Below, one piece after another: positions 8,540 to 16,317 of a DNA stretch of 24,738 nt. The notes beneath the pieces are model-generated. The model had not been told where the DNA came from and made no database searches. It worked only from the letters and a program-made list of their open reading frames with translations. How positions within the stretch are numbered: the first letter of the stretch is position 1; each line of letters starts with the position of its first letter. Source of the stretch: Opitutia bacterium UBA5964 (GTDB taxonomy: Bacteria > Verrucomicrobiota > Verrucomicrobiia > Opitutales > Coraliomargaritaceae). The position numbers were made by a program, and so were the translations under genes. The DNA lies in the NCBI GenBank assembly GCA_002430605.1, contig DJBY01000131.1, positions 19,957 to 44,694 of the forward strand, given 5' to 3'.

Positions 8540-8615
8540 CTCTGCGCCTCTGCGCGAAAACAACAGAACCTAAGGATGCACAATTTATCTCGCGCAGAGG
8601 CGCTAAGGCGCTGAG
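8540..8615. repeat. Palindromic repeat, right copy
   Basis: A direct copy of the left repeat. The left arm (8540-8557) lacks an 8-base internal segment (CCGCGCCT) present in the left copy. Its inner 14 bases (8544-8557) pair perfectly with 8590-8603. The loop is well conserved between copies, including GGATGCAC versus GGAATGCAC and the block AATTTATC before the right arm. Loop conservation shows that the two copies are related, and not merely two unrelated GC-rich hairpins. Confidence 0.85.
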
Positions 8616-8670
8616 ATAAACCCTTCGTTTTTTTATTCAACACGATCTTCCAACAAGCCACTCTTTTCAC

Positions 8671-11367
8671 GTGCCAAAACTGATACCAAAGCGCCTCGGC
8701 GTCGATAGCGACTTGTCGCACGCCACTATTTATAAGCCTGAAATCCTTGCGCCTGCGGGGGATTGGGAGTGCGCGCGCGCTGCAGTCGAGAATGGCGCGG
8801 ATGCCATTTTCTTTGGCTTGGATCGCTTCAATGCCCGCATGCGTGGTAAGAACTTCACCCAAGCAGATCTGCCCGACCTCATGGCTTACCTGCATGAGCG
8901 CGGGGTGCGTGGCTACGTGACTTTCAACACACTGGTCTTTTCCGACGAGCTCGAAGACGCCGAAAGCTTCCTGCGCTCGATCATCAGCTCTGGCGTCGAT
9001 GCCGCCATCGTGCAAGACGTCGGCATTTGCCAACTCATTCGCAAGCTCTCGCCCGACTTCCCGATCCATGCCTCCACGCAAATGAGTATCACCAGCGAAG
9101 CGGGTGTGCACTTTGCCGAAGAGCTCGGTGCCAGTGTCGTGGTGCTGGCGCGTGAATGTTCACTCAATGAGATCAACGCGATCAAAGAAAAGACGCTCAA
9201 AAAGGGCCTCGACATGCCACTGGAAATTTTCGTCCACGGCGCACTGTGCGTAGCCTACTCTGGACAATGCCTGACCAGTGAAGCACTCGGCGGACGCTCA
9301 GCCAATCGCGGCGAATGTGCACAAGCCTGCCGCATGCCTTACGACTTGTTCAGCGACGGCAAAGCAATCGACCTCGGCAATCAACGCTACTTACTCAGCC
9401 CGCAGGATCTCGCGGGACTCGATGCGATGGAGGGCATCATCGACGCTGGGGTCGCGAGTCTCAAAATTGAAGGCCGCCTCAAAGCACCCGAATATGTCGC
9501 CGCCACGACCAGCGTCTACCGCAAGGCGCTCGATGCGGCATGGAATAAACGCTATCCCGAACAAGCCACAGCACTTGCACCGTTTAGTGAAAAAGACGGC
9601 CGTTACGCCTTGGAAATGACTTTCTCTCGTGGCCTCACCACTGGTTGGCTAGAAGGCATCGACAATCAAAAATTAGTGCATGCGCGCTTCGGCAAAAAGC
9701 GCGGTCTACGCCTCGGTGTGGTCGAGCGCATTGAGCGTGATGGGATCTGGCTGGTTCTCGATGATGAGGTCAAAGCCGGCGATGGTGTGGTCTTAGATCG
9801 CGGCCGCCCTGACGAACGCGAGGAAGGCGGACGTATCACTTCAGTGGATACCGAAAACGGCCGCAGCTTTATTCGTTTCCTCAGAGACTCGATCAATTGG
9901 CAACGCGTGACAGCCGGCGACACCGTTTATAAGACCTCCGACCCTGCGCTCGACAAGGCACTGCGCCAAAGCTTCGAAGTCGAGCAGCCGAACTACAAGC
10001 GGCCGATCACCGCCACCGTCCGCGGTCAGATTGGCCAGCCACTGGTACTCTCGCTGCAAGACGAAGAAGGCCGCGTCGTGCAAGTTGAGTCCAACCAAGC
10101 GATCGAAGCCGCACACAAGCGCCCCACCGACGAAGCGGCACTGTCCAAGCAACTTGGTCGCCTCGGCAGCAGCGCCTTTCGTCTCGAAGCGTTGGACAAC
10201 CAACTCGCGGACGGCTGTATGATCCCAGCCTCGACGCTCAATCAGCTACGTCGCGATGCCGTCGACCAACTGGTCGCGCTGCGCGCACAACCACTGCGCT
10301 GGCAACTAACAGAAAACAGAGAGCTGAAGGGGGAGAAGGGAGACCTGAGAACAGAAGCCTCGTCACTCACCTCCAGTTCTAACTCCTCAGATCTCCCACC
10401 TCACTCCTCAGGTCTCAAATCTCCCCCAGGCCCGCTGGCTGAACCACAGCTGGAGGGTTGCGCTCAGTCGCAACCGAACCCTACGCAAGGCGGCAATGAC
10501 GGAGCATTGCCCTCCAGCCCTTATTTGATCCCCTACGTACGCAACTGGGAGCAGTTCGACGTAGCGCTGACACTGCCGTACGCCGAGATCTACATCGAGT
10601 TGGAAGATCCGCGTAAATATGCCGAAGCTGTGCAGCGTGCACGCGAGGCTGAGCAACAAGATGGCCGCGCGCGCAGCATTTGGGTGGCGCCACCACGTAT
10701 GTTCAAAACCGGCGAGGATTTCATTACCAAACAATTGCTGAAATGCGGCGCCGATGGCTTCCTCGCCCGCAACCACGAACACCTCACCGCGCTTTCGCAG
10801 CATCGCATGCGCGGCGATTTCTCGCTCAACGTCGCGAATCATCTAACGGCGAATTACTTAATTGATCATTGGAAGTTGGAGCGCCTCACCGCCTCTTACG
10901 ATCTCAACACCACCCAGATCGACGCGTTACTGCGCAACTCGCAGCCCGGCTGGTTTGAAATCACCCTGCACCAGCACATGCCGATGTTTCACATGGAGCA
11001 CTGTGTGTTCTGCGCGTTCCTCTCCGAAGGTAAGGACTTCCGCGACTGCGGTCGCCCCTGCGATACCCAACAGGTGCAACTCAAAGACCGCGTCGGCGCA
11101 CTGCACCCATTGAAAGCCGATGCCGGCTGTCGTAACACCTTGTTTAACTCCAAAGCGCAAACTGGCGCAGACTTTGCCCATGACATGGCAAAGAATGGTG
11201 CTGCCGCATTCCGTATCGAATTCCTCAACGAAAGCGGCGACGAAGTGCGCCGCACAATGGAAAACTACGACGCGCTACTACGCGGAGAAATGGATGCCGA
11301 AACGCTCTGGAAAGAACTCAAACTGATCAACCAACTAGGCGTCACACGCGGCACACTGACTCGATAA
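8671..11367 (+). CDS. U32-family protein (RlhA/TrhP-like, formerly 'collagenase-like peptidase')
   Basis: An 898-residue U32 protein. Characterised relatives (RlhA, TrhP) take part in RNA hydroxylation and need a metal cluster; the old peptidase label is doubtful. The core starts at EILAPAGDWE (residue 24). Its four cysteines Cys193, Cys200, Cys216 and Cys220 have the canonical C-X6-C-X15-C-X3-C spacing. A DUF3656-like region follows to about residue 545. An unusual 70-residue Ser/Pro/Gly-rich segment (about 547-617) is encoded by repeat DNA. The C-terminal part (about 620-898) has a second cysteine group, Cys778, Cys781, Cys793 and Cys797 (HCVFC...CGRPC). The start is GTG with an in-frame stop at 8617 upstream and no clear ribosome site; a later start is unlikely because the core begins early. 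Confidence 0.9.
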   Translation: MPKLIPKRLGVDSDLSHATIYKPEILAPAGDWECARAAVENGADAIFFGLDRFNARMRGKNFTQADLPDLMAYLHERGVRGYVTFNTLVFSDELEDAESFLRSIISSGVDAAIVQDVGICQLIRKLSPDFPIHASTQMSITSEAGVHFAEELGASVVVLARECSLNEINAIKEKTLKKGLDMPLEIFVHGALCVAYSGQCLTSEALGGRSANRGECAQACRMPYDLFSDGKAIDLGNQRYLLSPQDLAGLDAMEGIIDAGVASLKIEGRLKAPEYVAATTSVYRKALDAAWNKRYPEQATALAPFSEKDGRYALEMTFSRGLTTGWLEGIDNQKLVHARFGKKRGLRLGVVERIERDGIWLVLDDEVKAGDGVVLDRGRPDEREEGGRITSVDTENGRSFIRFLRDSINWQRVTAGDTVYKTSDPALDKALRQSFEVEQPNYKRPITATVRGQIGQPLVLSLQDEEGRVVQVESNQAIEAAHKRPTDEAALSKQLGRLGSSAFRLEALDNQLADGCMIPASTLNQLRRDAVDQLVALRAQPLRWQLTENRELKGEKGDLRTEASSLTSSSNSSDLPPHSSGLKSPPGPLAEPQLEGCAQSQPNPTQGGNDGALPSSPYLIPYVRNWEQFDVALTLPYAEIYIELEDPRKYAEAVQRAREAEQQDGRARSIWVAPPRMFKTGEDFITKQLLKCGADGFLARNHEHLTALSQHRMRGDFSLNVANHLTANYLIDHWKLERLTASYDLNTTQIDALLRNSQPGWFEITLHQHMPMFHMEHCVFCAFLSEGKDFRDCGRPCDTQQVQLKDRVGALHPLKADAGCRNTLFNSKAQTGADFAHDMAKNGAAAFRIEFLNESGDEVRRTMENYDALLRGEMDAETLWKELKLINQLGVTRGTLTR
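10309..10427 (+). repeat. Inverted seven-base periodic repeats inside the U32 gene
   Basis: Seven purine-rich heptads (10309-10357, such as ACAGAAA, GGGGAGA, CCTGAGA) are followed after five bases by nine pyrimidine-rich heptads (10363-10425, such as TCCTCAG twice and ATCTCCC twice). The two halves are in opposite orientation: 10329-10349 pairs with 10407-10427 at 18 of 21 positions. The tract is read through as protein without a stop. Confidence 0.75.
10449..10518 (+). repeat. Branched palindrome (three-way junction) inside the U32 gene
   Basis: An outer stem GCTGGAG (10449-10455) / CTCCAGC (10512-10518) encloses two hairpins. The first is GGTTGCG / CGCAACC (10456-10475) and the second GGCAATG / CATTGCC (10492-10511), each with a perfect 7-bp stem and 6-base loop. 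The hairpins directly abut the outer stem. The element lies in frame directly behind the heptad array and looks like an intergenic repeat trapped in a gene. Confidence 0.7.
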
Positions 11368-11400
11368 CACACGCACACTTGCCGTGTCATCTCCGAAGGT

Positions 11401-11754
11401 CTAGCGACTGAAGGCCAATGCCCAATCCGCTTGTTTGAAGCCGACGAGCCCGAAGCCGTCCGCCAATAAAAAAGGGCGCTTGACCAGATTACCGCGACTC
11501 GCGAGTAACTCCAGCGCATCGTCGCCCGCCATGGTCGGCAATTTGTCTTTCATCTTCAGCTCTCGATAATCGCCACCGGCAGTATTGAACAACTTACCCA
11601 ACTCCGCGGCTTGATAGCCGAGCATTTGTCGCAGCTCTGCAACACTCGGCGGGGTGTCTCGAATCGCAACTTGCTCAAAGGCAATACCCTGCTCGCTCAG
11701 CCATTTGGTGGCTTTTTTACAGCTGCCGCAGTTTTTGTAGGTGTACACTTTCAT
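11401..11754 (-). CDS. ArsC/Spx-family thioredoxin-fold protein
   Basis: A 117-residue protein that begins MKVYTYKNCGSCKKATKWL. It carries a redox CxxC pair (Cys9, Cys12) at the start of a thioredoxin-like fold, and the family's C-terminal motif GLVGFKQADW. This places it in the ArsC/Spx/YffB superfamily. Either a thiol oxidoreductase (arsenate-reductase-like) or a Spx/MgsR-type regulator is possible; sequence alone does not decide. I chose the ATG at 11752-11754; an ATG two codons upstream is equally possible, and a longer frame to 11805 adds a non-conserved leader. It lies downstream of hisS on the same strand, 214 bases away, with a small 6-bp hairpin at 11877-11892 between. It converges with the U32 gene. 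Confidence 0.85.
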   Translation of the reverse strand: MKVYTYKNCGSCKKATKWLSEQGIAFEQVAIRDTPPSVAELRQMLGYQAAELGKLFNTAGGDYRELKMKDKLPTMAGDDALELLASRGNLVKRPFLLADGFGLVGFKQADWALAFSR

Positions 11755-11968
11755 AGCCATGCAGACTGAAGACACACACCCGACCAGTGCAAGCCTCGGC
11801 GACACAGATTTGAGTCAGAATCCCGACCTCAATAGTCGCAGCCTAAAGTTCGATTGCAGGATCTTCGAAATTTGCAACGACCCAGAGGTCGTCCTTCACG
11901 ACTCAGCTTACCTGATGCTTCAAGCGCGCTGCTCATCCTCAAAGGGAAAGTTAGCATCCTACTGAGTG

Positions 11969-13315
11969 CTATTGCTCAGTCGTAAAAAGCCCCGAAGCCA
12001 TCAACTCAGGCACGATTTCCGCCAAACCCTGACGAGGATACTCTTGTTCGGCTCCAGTTGAAAAATCACGTACCTTGACCACGCCCTTCTCGATTTCGTC
12101 CGTGCCATAGATCAGCGCAAATCGCGCGCCCTTCAGGTTGGCATCTTTAAACTGCTTGCCGAAACCCTGATCTTTCAACGGATAATCAACGCGATAGCCC
12201 ATCGAGCGCAGTAAGGCCGCATCGCCCAAGGCCGCATCGCGCGCCTCCGCACCACCGATAATGGCAATAAAGTCGGGGCTATCCACATAAGTTGCCAAGA
12301 GCTTCTTTGATTCGAGAAGATCCGCCAAAGTCACATCGCCCATCGCAAAACCAACCGCAGGCATTTCCGGCCCACCTAGTTTTTTGACCAATGCGTCGTA
12401 ACGCCCACCCCCAGCAAGGGCGCGCCCTTCGCCACTGGCCTCAAATGCCTCAAACACAAAACCAGTGTAATACGCCAGACCACGGACGATGCCTAGATCA
12501 ATTTGAATAAAGTCGCCAGCACCGGAACTCCGCAGACCACTCAATAAGGCCTGCCAATCCGCGAGGCGCTGCTGCGCCTGTTCAGCCAGATCGCCCTCAA
12601 GCGGTAAATTAAGAATATACGCCGACAGGCTGTCAAAATCACGAATCGCAATAACTTCTTCCACACGAGTGAGAAAGGCCTCAGCCTCCTCGCCCAGTAC
12701 TTCAGTCAGCTTCGCCACTGCTTTCACGCGATCGGTGCGCTCGAGCTTATCAATAATAGCCAGCACCGCCGCGCTACCCGCTTGGTCGAGTCCTTCGGCC
12801 GCCAGCATCAGCAACCACAGATCACGATCACTCAGGCGCACTTTAAAGTCCTTCGAATCGAGCCCAAACGCGCGCAATGCCTGGACCAACAGTGCAATCA
12901 GCTCGGCATCGGCAGCAGGGCCCGCTTCACCAAAAATATCGACATTGAATTGATAGAACGCCCGCAAACGCCCCTTCTGAGGTTTCTCGTAGCGATAGTG
13001 TTCACCAATATTAAACCACTTGATGGGCCGTTTCAGGCTATTCGCCTTGGCACCGATCAAACGCGCCAACGACGGAGTCATCTCTGGACGCAGCGCCACC
13101 GCACGGCCTCCACGGTCTTCAAAGTTAAACAACTGCCCGACGATCTCCTCGCCCGACTTCTCGATATACAGCTCCAGAGGCTCTAGCACCGGCGCATCAT
13201 ACTCCTGAAAGTTAAACGCACGCGCGACGTGTCGCCACTGGCCGAAGATATGATTCCGGCGGGCACACGCATCTGGATAGAATTCCCGAAAACCGGGTAA
13301 TGACTGAAACTGCAT
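11969..13315 (-). CDS. hisS: Histidyl-tRNA synthetase
   Basis: Charges tRNA-His with histidine (class II synthetase). The 448 residues fit a full-length HisRS with its anticodon-binding domain (about 345-440), which argues against the shorter regulatory paralogue HisZ. Motif 1 ends in RPEMTPSLAR (76-85). Motif 2 is the HYRYEKPQKGRLRAFYQF region (106-123), the histidine-specific loop is LGIVRGLAYYTG (274-285), and motif 3 is AVGFAMGDVTL (320-330). The start has a plausible ribosome site (GAGGG eight bases upstream). It follows the HU/IHF gene by 46 bases on the same strand, so co-transcription is likely. Confidence 0.97.
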   Translation of the reverse strand: MQFQSLPGFREFYPDACARRNHIFGQWRHVARAFNFQEYDAPVLEPLELYIEKSGEEIVGQLFNFEDRGGRAVALRPEMTPSLARLIGAKANSLKRPIKWFNIGEHYRYEKPQKGRLRAFYQFNVDIFGEAGPAADAELIALLVQALRAFGLDSKDFKVRLSDRDLWLLMLAAEGLDQAGSAAVLAIIDKLERTDRVKAVAKLTEVLGEEAEAFLTRVEEVIAIRDFDSLSAYILNLPLEGDLAEQAQQRLADWQALLSGLRSSGAGDFIQIDLGIVRGLAYYTGFVFEAFEASGEGRALAGGGRYDALVKKLGGPEMPAVGFAMGDVTLADLLESKKLLATYVDSPDFIAIIGGAEARDAALGDAALLRSMGYRVDYPLKDQGFGKQFKDANLKGARFALIYGTDEIEKGVVKVRDFSTGAEQEYPRQGLAEIVPELMASGLFTTEQ

Positions 13316-13361
13316 GGCAGAAGCCCTCGAACTGTGAATATACGGACGAACAGCGACCGTT

Positions 13362-13670
13362 TTAAAGCGAATCGACGTCCAAATCCTTGAGCTTTGCCTT
13401 CAATTCTTTGCCCGCTTTGAACTTAATTACGGCACGCGTAGGAATGACGACGTCGGTTTCAGGCTTGTTCGGATTGCGACCAATGCGTGATTTACGCACC
13501 TGCACCTCGAAGACACCAAAATTGCGGAGCTCCACGTTGCGCCCTTCACTGAGGGCGGTGGCAATGGCATCGAGTGTTAATTGCACGGACTCACGCACTT
13601 CTTTTTGTGCAAAGTTGGTTTTCTCGTAGATATCTAAGACGATATCGCGTTTAGTAAGGTTGTTGGACAT
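13362..13670 (-). CDS. HU/IHF-family DNA-binding protein
   Basis: A 102-residue histone-like protein that bends DNA as a dimer in the nucleoid. The family pattern is complete: LTKRDIVLDIYEKT at the N-terminus, the saddle ELRNFGVFEVQVRK, and the arm with the intercalating proline in GRNPNKPETDVVIPTR. A lysine-rich C-terminal helix follows. The arm resembles IHF as much as HU, so no symbol is given. It is first in a probable unit with hisS and diverges from the ClpX-like gene across 94 bases. Confidence 0.95.
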   Translation of the reverse strand: MSNNLTKRDIVLDIYEKTNFAQKEVRESVQLTLDAIATALSEGRNVELRNFGVFEVQVRKSRIGRNPNKPETDVVIPTRAVIKFKAGKELKAKLKDLDVDSL

Positions 13671-13764
13671 GCTATAAATGCTTTGAAAACTTGATGATAC
13701 GAAAAACGAAAGTTATTGTTAGTTCGATACTTCTGATCGAAAATAGGCTGTCAAACTAGAAAAC

Positions 13765-15369
13765 ATGAGCGATAAAGAACCACCCAACCCTTTTGAAGAA
13801 ATTCAACGTCAACTGAACGAGTTATTTAAAGATTCAAATATCAAGGTGTCGACTCATACCTTCAATGAATCTGATATTTTCGACGACGCCGGCGTTCCGG
13901 ATGGCGGCGAAGCCAGTCTGCATAAGGCAGTCAGCGCGACGGACCCACTTGAAAAAATTCGCCAATTCCACCTCAAGCCGAAAGAGATCAGAGACTATTT
14001 GAACCGATTTGTTATTCGTCAAGACGACGCAAAAAAAGTACTTTCGGTGGCTATTTGCGATCATTATAACCACGTTCGCCAGAGTTTATCTGGAAAAAAA
14101 ACCTTGGCGAAGGAATATAGTAAGCAAAATATTTTACTACTCGGACCGACTGGAGTGGGTAAAACCTACTTGATTAAGAACATCGCTCGACTGATCGGTG
14201 TGCCATTCGTGAAGGCAGATGCCACCAAATTTTCGGAAACTGGTTATGTCGGCTCAGATGTCGAAGATCTGGTGCGCGACCTAGTCAAAGCTGCGGATGG
14301 CAATATCGAGTTGGCCGAGCACGGCATCATCTTCGTCGATGAGATCGATAAAATCGCCAGCGAGGCAGGTGCGGGAGGCCGCGATGTCTCTGGGCGCGGC
14401 GTGCAGATTAACCTACTCAAACTGATGGAGGAGACTGAGGTCAACCTATTCAGCCCGACCGATATGATGGCGCAAATGCAAGCGGCGATGGAGATCCAGC
14501 GTGGCAAAGCACCACAGCGAAAGTCCATCAACACCGGCAATATCCTCTTCATCGTCAGCGGCGCATTCGACAAGCTCTCCGAATCCATCAAAAAGCGACT
14601 CACCAAAAGCCAAATGGGCTTTGGCGCGGCTCAACAGAATAATGACGAAGACCTCTCCAGCTATCTGCGCTATGCCGAGACGACCGACTTCACCAAATAT
14701 GGATTCGAGCCTGAGTTTATTGGCCGCGTGCCGGTACGCGTGGCCTGCCGCGCCCTCTCCTCGCAAGACCTAGCACACATCTTGACCACCTCGGAAGGCA
14801 GTATTCTCAATCAATACTACGATGATTTTCGCGGCTATGGAATCACTTTCAATATTACCGCGGAAGCGATCCTCGCCATTGCTGAAAAGGCCAGCACCGA
14901 AGGCACTGGCGCCCGCGGGCTAATGACAGTGCTGGAGCGCCTGTTCCGTGATTTCAAGTTTGAGCTGCCCTCCAGTGCGATTAAAAGCTTCGATGTGACC
15001 GCCGACATGGTCGAAGATCCGCTGCCCACCCTCACCGCGCTCAAAGAGGAGAGCGCACATCTGCAACAGGATGTCTGGCGAGCCGACATCAAACGCTTTG
15101 CCGGTGGATTTGAGAAGATGCATGGCTTCACGCTAGAGTTTAAACCGCTGGCCGAAGACGCACTAATTAAAGCAGCGCTGGAAAGCGGCCGCAGTATACA
15201 GTCACTGTGCGAAGAAAAATTCAATGAATTCGAGCATGGCCTCAATATTATCCATCGGAATAGCGGCCAAACAGTTTTCAGGCTTGGCAAGCTCGCGATA
15301 CAAGACCCCGATAAGGAACTCTCAAAATGGGTGGTGCGCAGCATCGAAAGCTTGAAGAATGATCCCTAA
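13765..15369 (+). CDS. ClpX-like AAA+ ATPase lacking the zinc-binding domain
   Basis: A 534-residue AAA+ unfoldase of the ClpX type. Walker A is GPTGVGKT (127-134), pore loop GYVG (160-163), Walker B IIFVDEIDKIA (188-198), the arginine region EFIGRVPV (Arg321) and sensor 2 GARGL (Arg384). Three features differ from standard ClpX. The N-terminus (1-80) has no cysteines, hence no zinc finger. The RKH pore-2 loop is replaced by a longer segment (about 228-258). A C-terminal extension of about 100 residues follows the usual end. The ClpP-docking loop reads MGFGA (284-288) in place of IGF, so ClpP contact may remain. It is probably a specialised paralogue with its own substrates, with canonical clpX expected elsewhere in the genome. 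No Shine-Dalgarno sequence is visible. Confidence 0.85.
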   Translation: MSDKEPPNPFEEIQRQLNELFKDSNIKVSTHTFNESDIFDDAGVPDGGEASLHKAVSATDPLEKIRQFHLKPKEIRDYLNRFVIRQDDAKKVLSVAICDHYNHVRQSLSGKKTLAKEYSKQNILLLGPTGVGKTYLIKNIARLIGVPFVKADATKFSETGYVGSDVEDLVRDLVKAADGNIELAEHGIIFVDEIDKIASEAGAGGRDVSGRGVQINLLKLMEETEVNLFSPTDMMAQMQAAMEIQRGKAPQRKSINTGNILFIVSGAFDKLSESIKKRLTKSQMGFGAAQQNNDEDLSSYLRYAETTDFTKYGFEPEFIGRVPVRVACRALSSQDLAHILTTSEGSILNQYYDDFRGYGITFNITAEAILAIAEKASTEGTGARGLMTVLERLFRDFKFELPSSAIKSFDVTADMVEDPLPTLTALKEESAHLQQDVWRADIKRFAGGFEKMHGFTLEFKPLAEDALIKAALESGRSIQSLCEEKFNEFEHGLNIIHRNSGQTVFRLGKLAIQDPDKELSKWVVRSIESLKNDP

Positions 15370-15480
15370 TGACTCAGACAGACCTATAAACTAATGGTTG
15401 CTTCAGCCGCCCCAAGGGCGCCCACTCCGCCCCGCTCCGAGGCATGTCGTTTCCATCCATCATCTTCGCGCGACTCGCGC

Positions 15481-15500
15481 TAATTCTTAATTCTTAATTT
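15481..15500 (+). repeat. Short TAATTCT tandem repeat before ubiE
   Basis: Two exact TAATTCT heptads and a partial third (TAATTT) end eight bases before the ubiE ATG, in the place of a ribosome site. Just upstream lies the palindrome GCGCGA-C-TCGCGC (15468-15480). Confidence 0.5.
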
Positions 15501-15508
15501 GATTCCCT

Positions 15509-16207
<699 letters not shown>

Positions 16208-16210
16208 CCA

Positions 16211-16280
16211 CAGGAGTGAGGGCGACTCGCCCTCGTTTTCATCGCCGTTGGAGCCATGTGGGTGAGTCGCCCACGCTCCT
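16211..16280. repeat. Inverted repeat with nested palindromes, between convergent genes
   Basis: The arms 16211-16235 and 16258-16280 pair with about 18 of 23 matches; both carry the pattern AGGAG...GGGCGACTC. Inside the left arm GGGCGA-C-TCGCCC is a perfect small palindrome. The element fills most of the gap between convergent ubiE and the gene at 16318, so it may serve as a two-way terminator. Its structure suggests a dispersed intergenic repeat. Confidence 0.7.
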
Positions 16281-16317
16281 ATTACCAATCAATCACGCAG
16301 TACAGCGGGCTAAAAAA

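Larger units (their letters stand above)
8058..8615 (+). mobile_element. Putative minimal mobile unit: palindromic repeat, GxxExxY gene, palindromic repeat
   Basis: Two direct copies of a palindromic repeat (8060-8144 and 8540-8615) enclose one small gene with only 9 and 2 bases between gene and repeats. The left copy starts at the mutY TAG and the right copy starts at the gene's own TAA. The arrangement recalls REP-RAYT units, where a nuclease gene is flanked by the palindromes it mobilises. Here the gene is a PD-(D/E)XK-like protein, not a Y1 transposase. No target-site duplication was identified. Mobility is a hypothesis. Confidence 0.4.

Noticed and set aside
10309..10427. Heptad arrays considered as a CRISPR array
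   Set aside because: Units are seven bases without spacers and sit inside a coding frame; no cas genes are present.
11741..11965. 74-codon plus-strand frame between the ArsC-like gene and hisS
   Set aside because: It starts inside the ArsC-like gene on the opposite strand, has no protein features, and ends against hisS.
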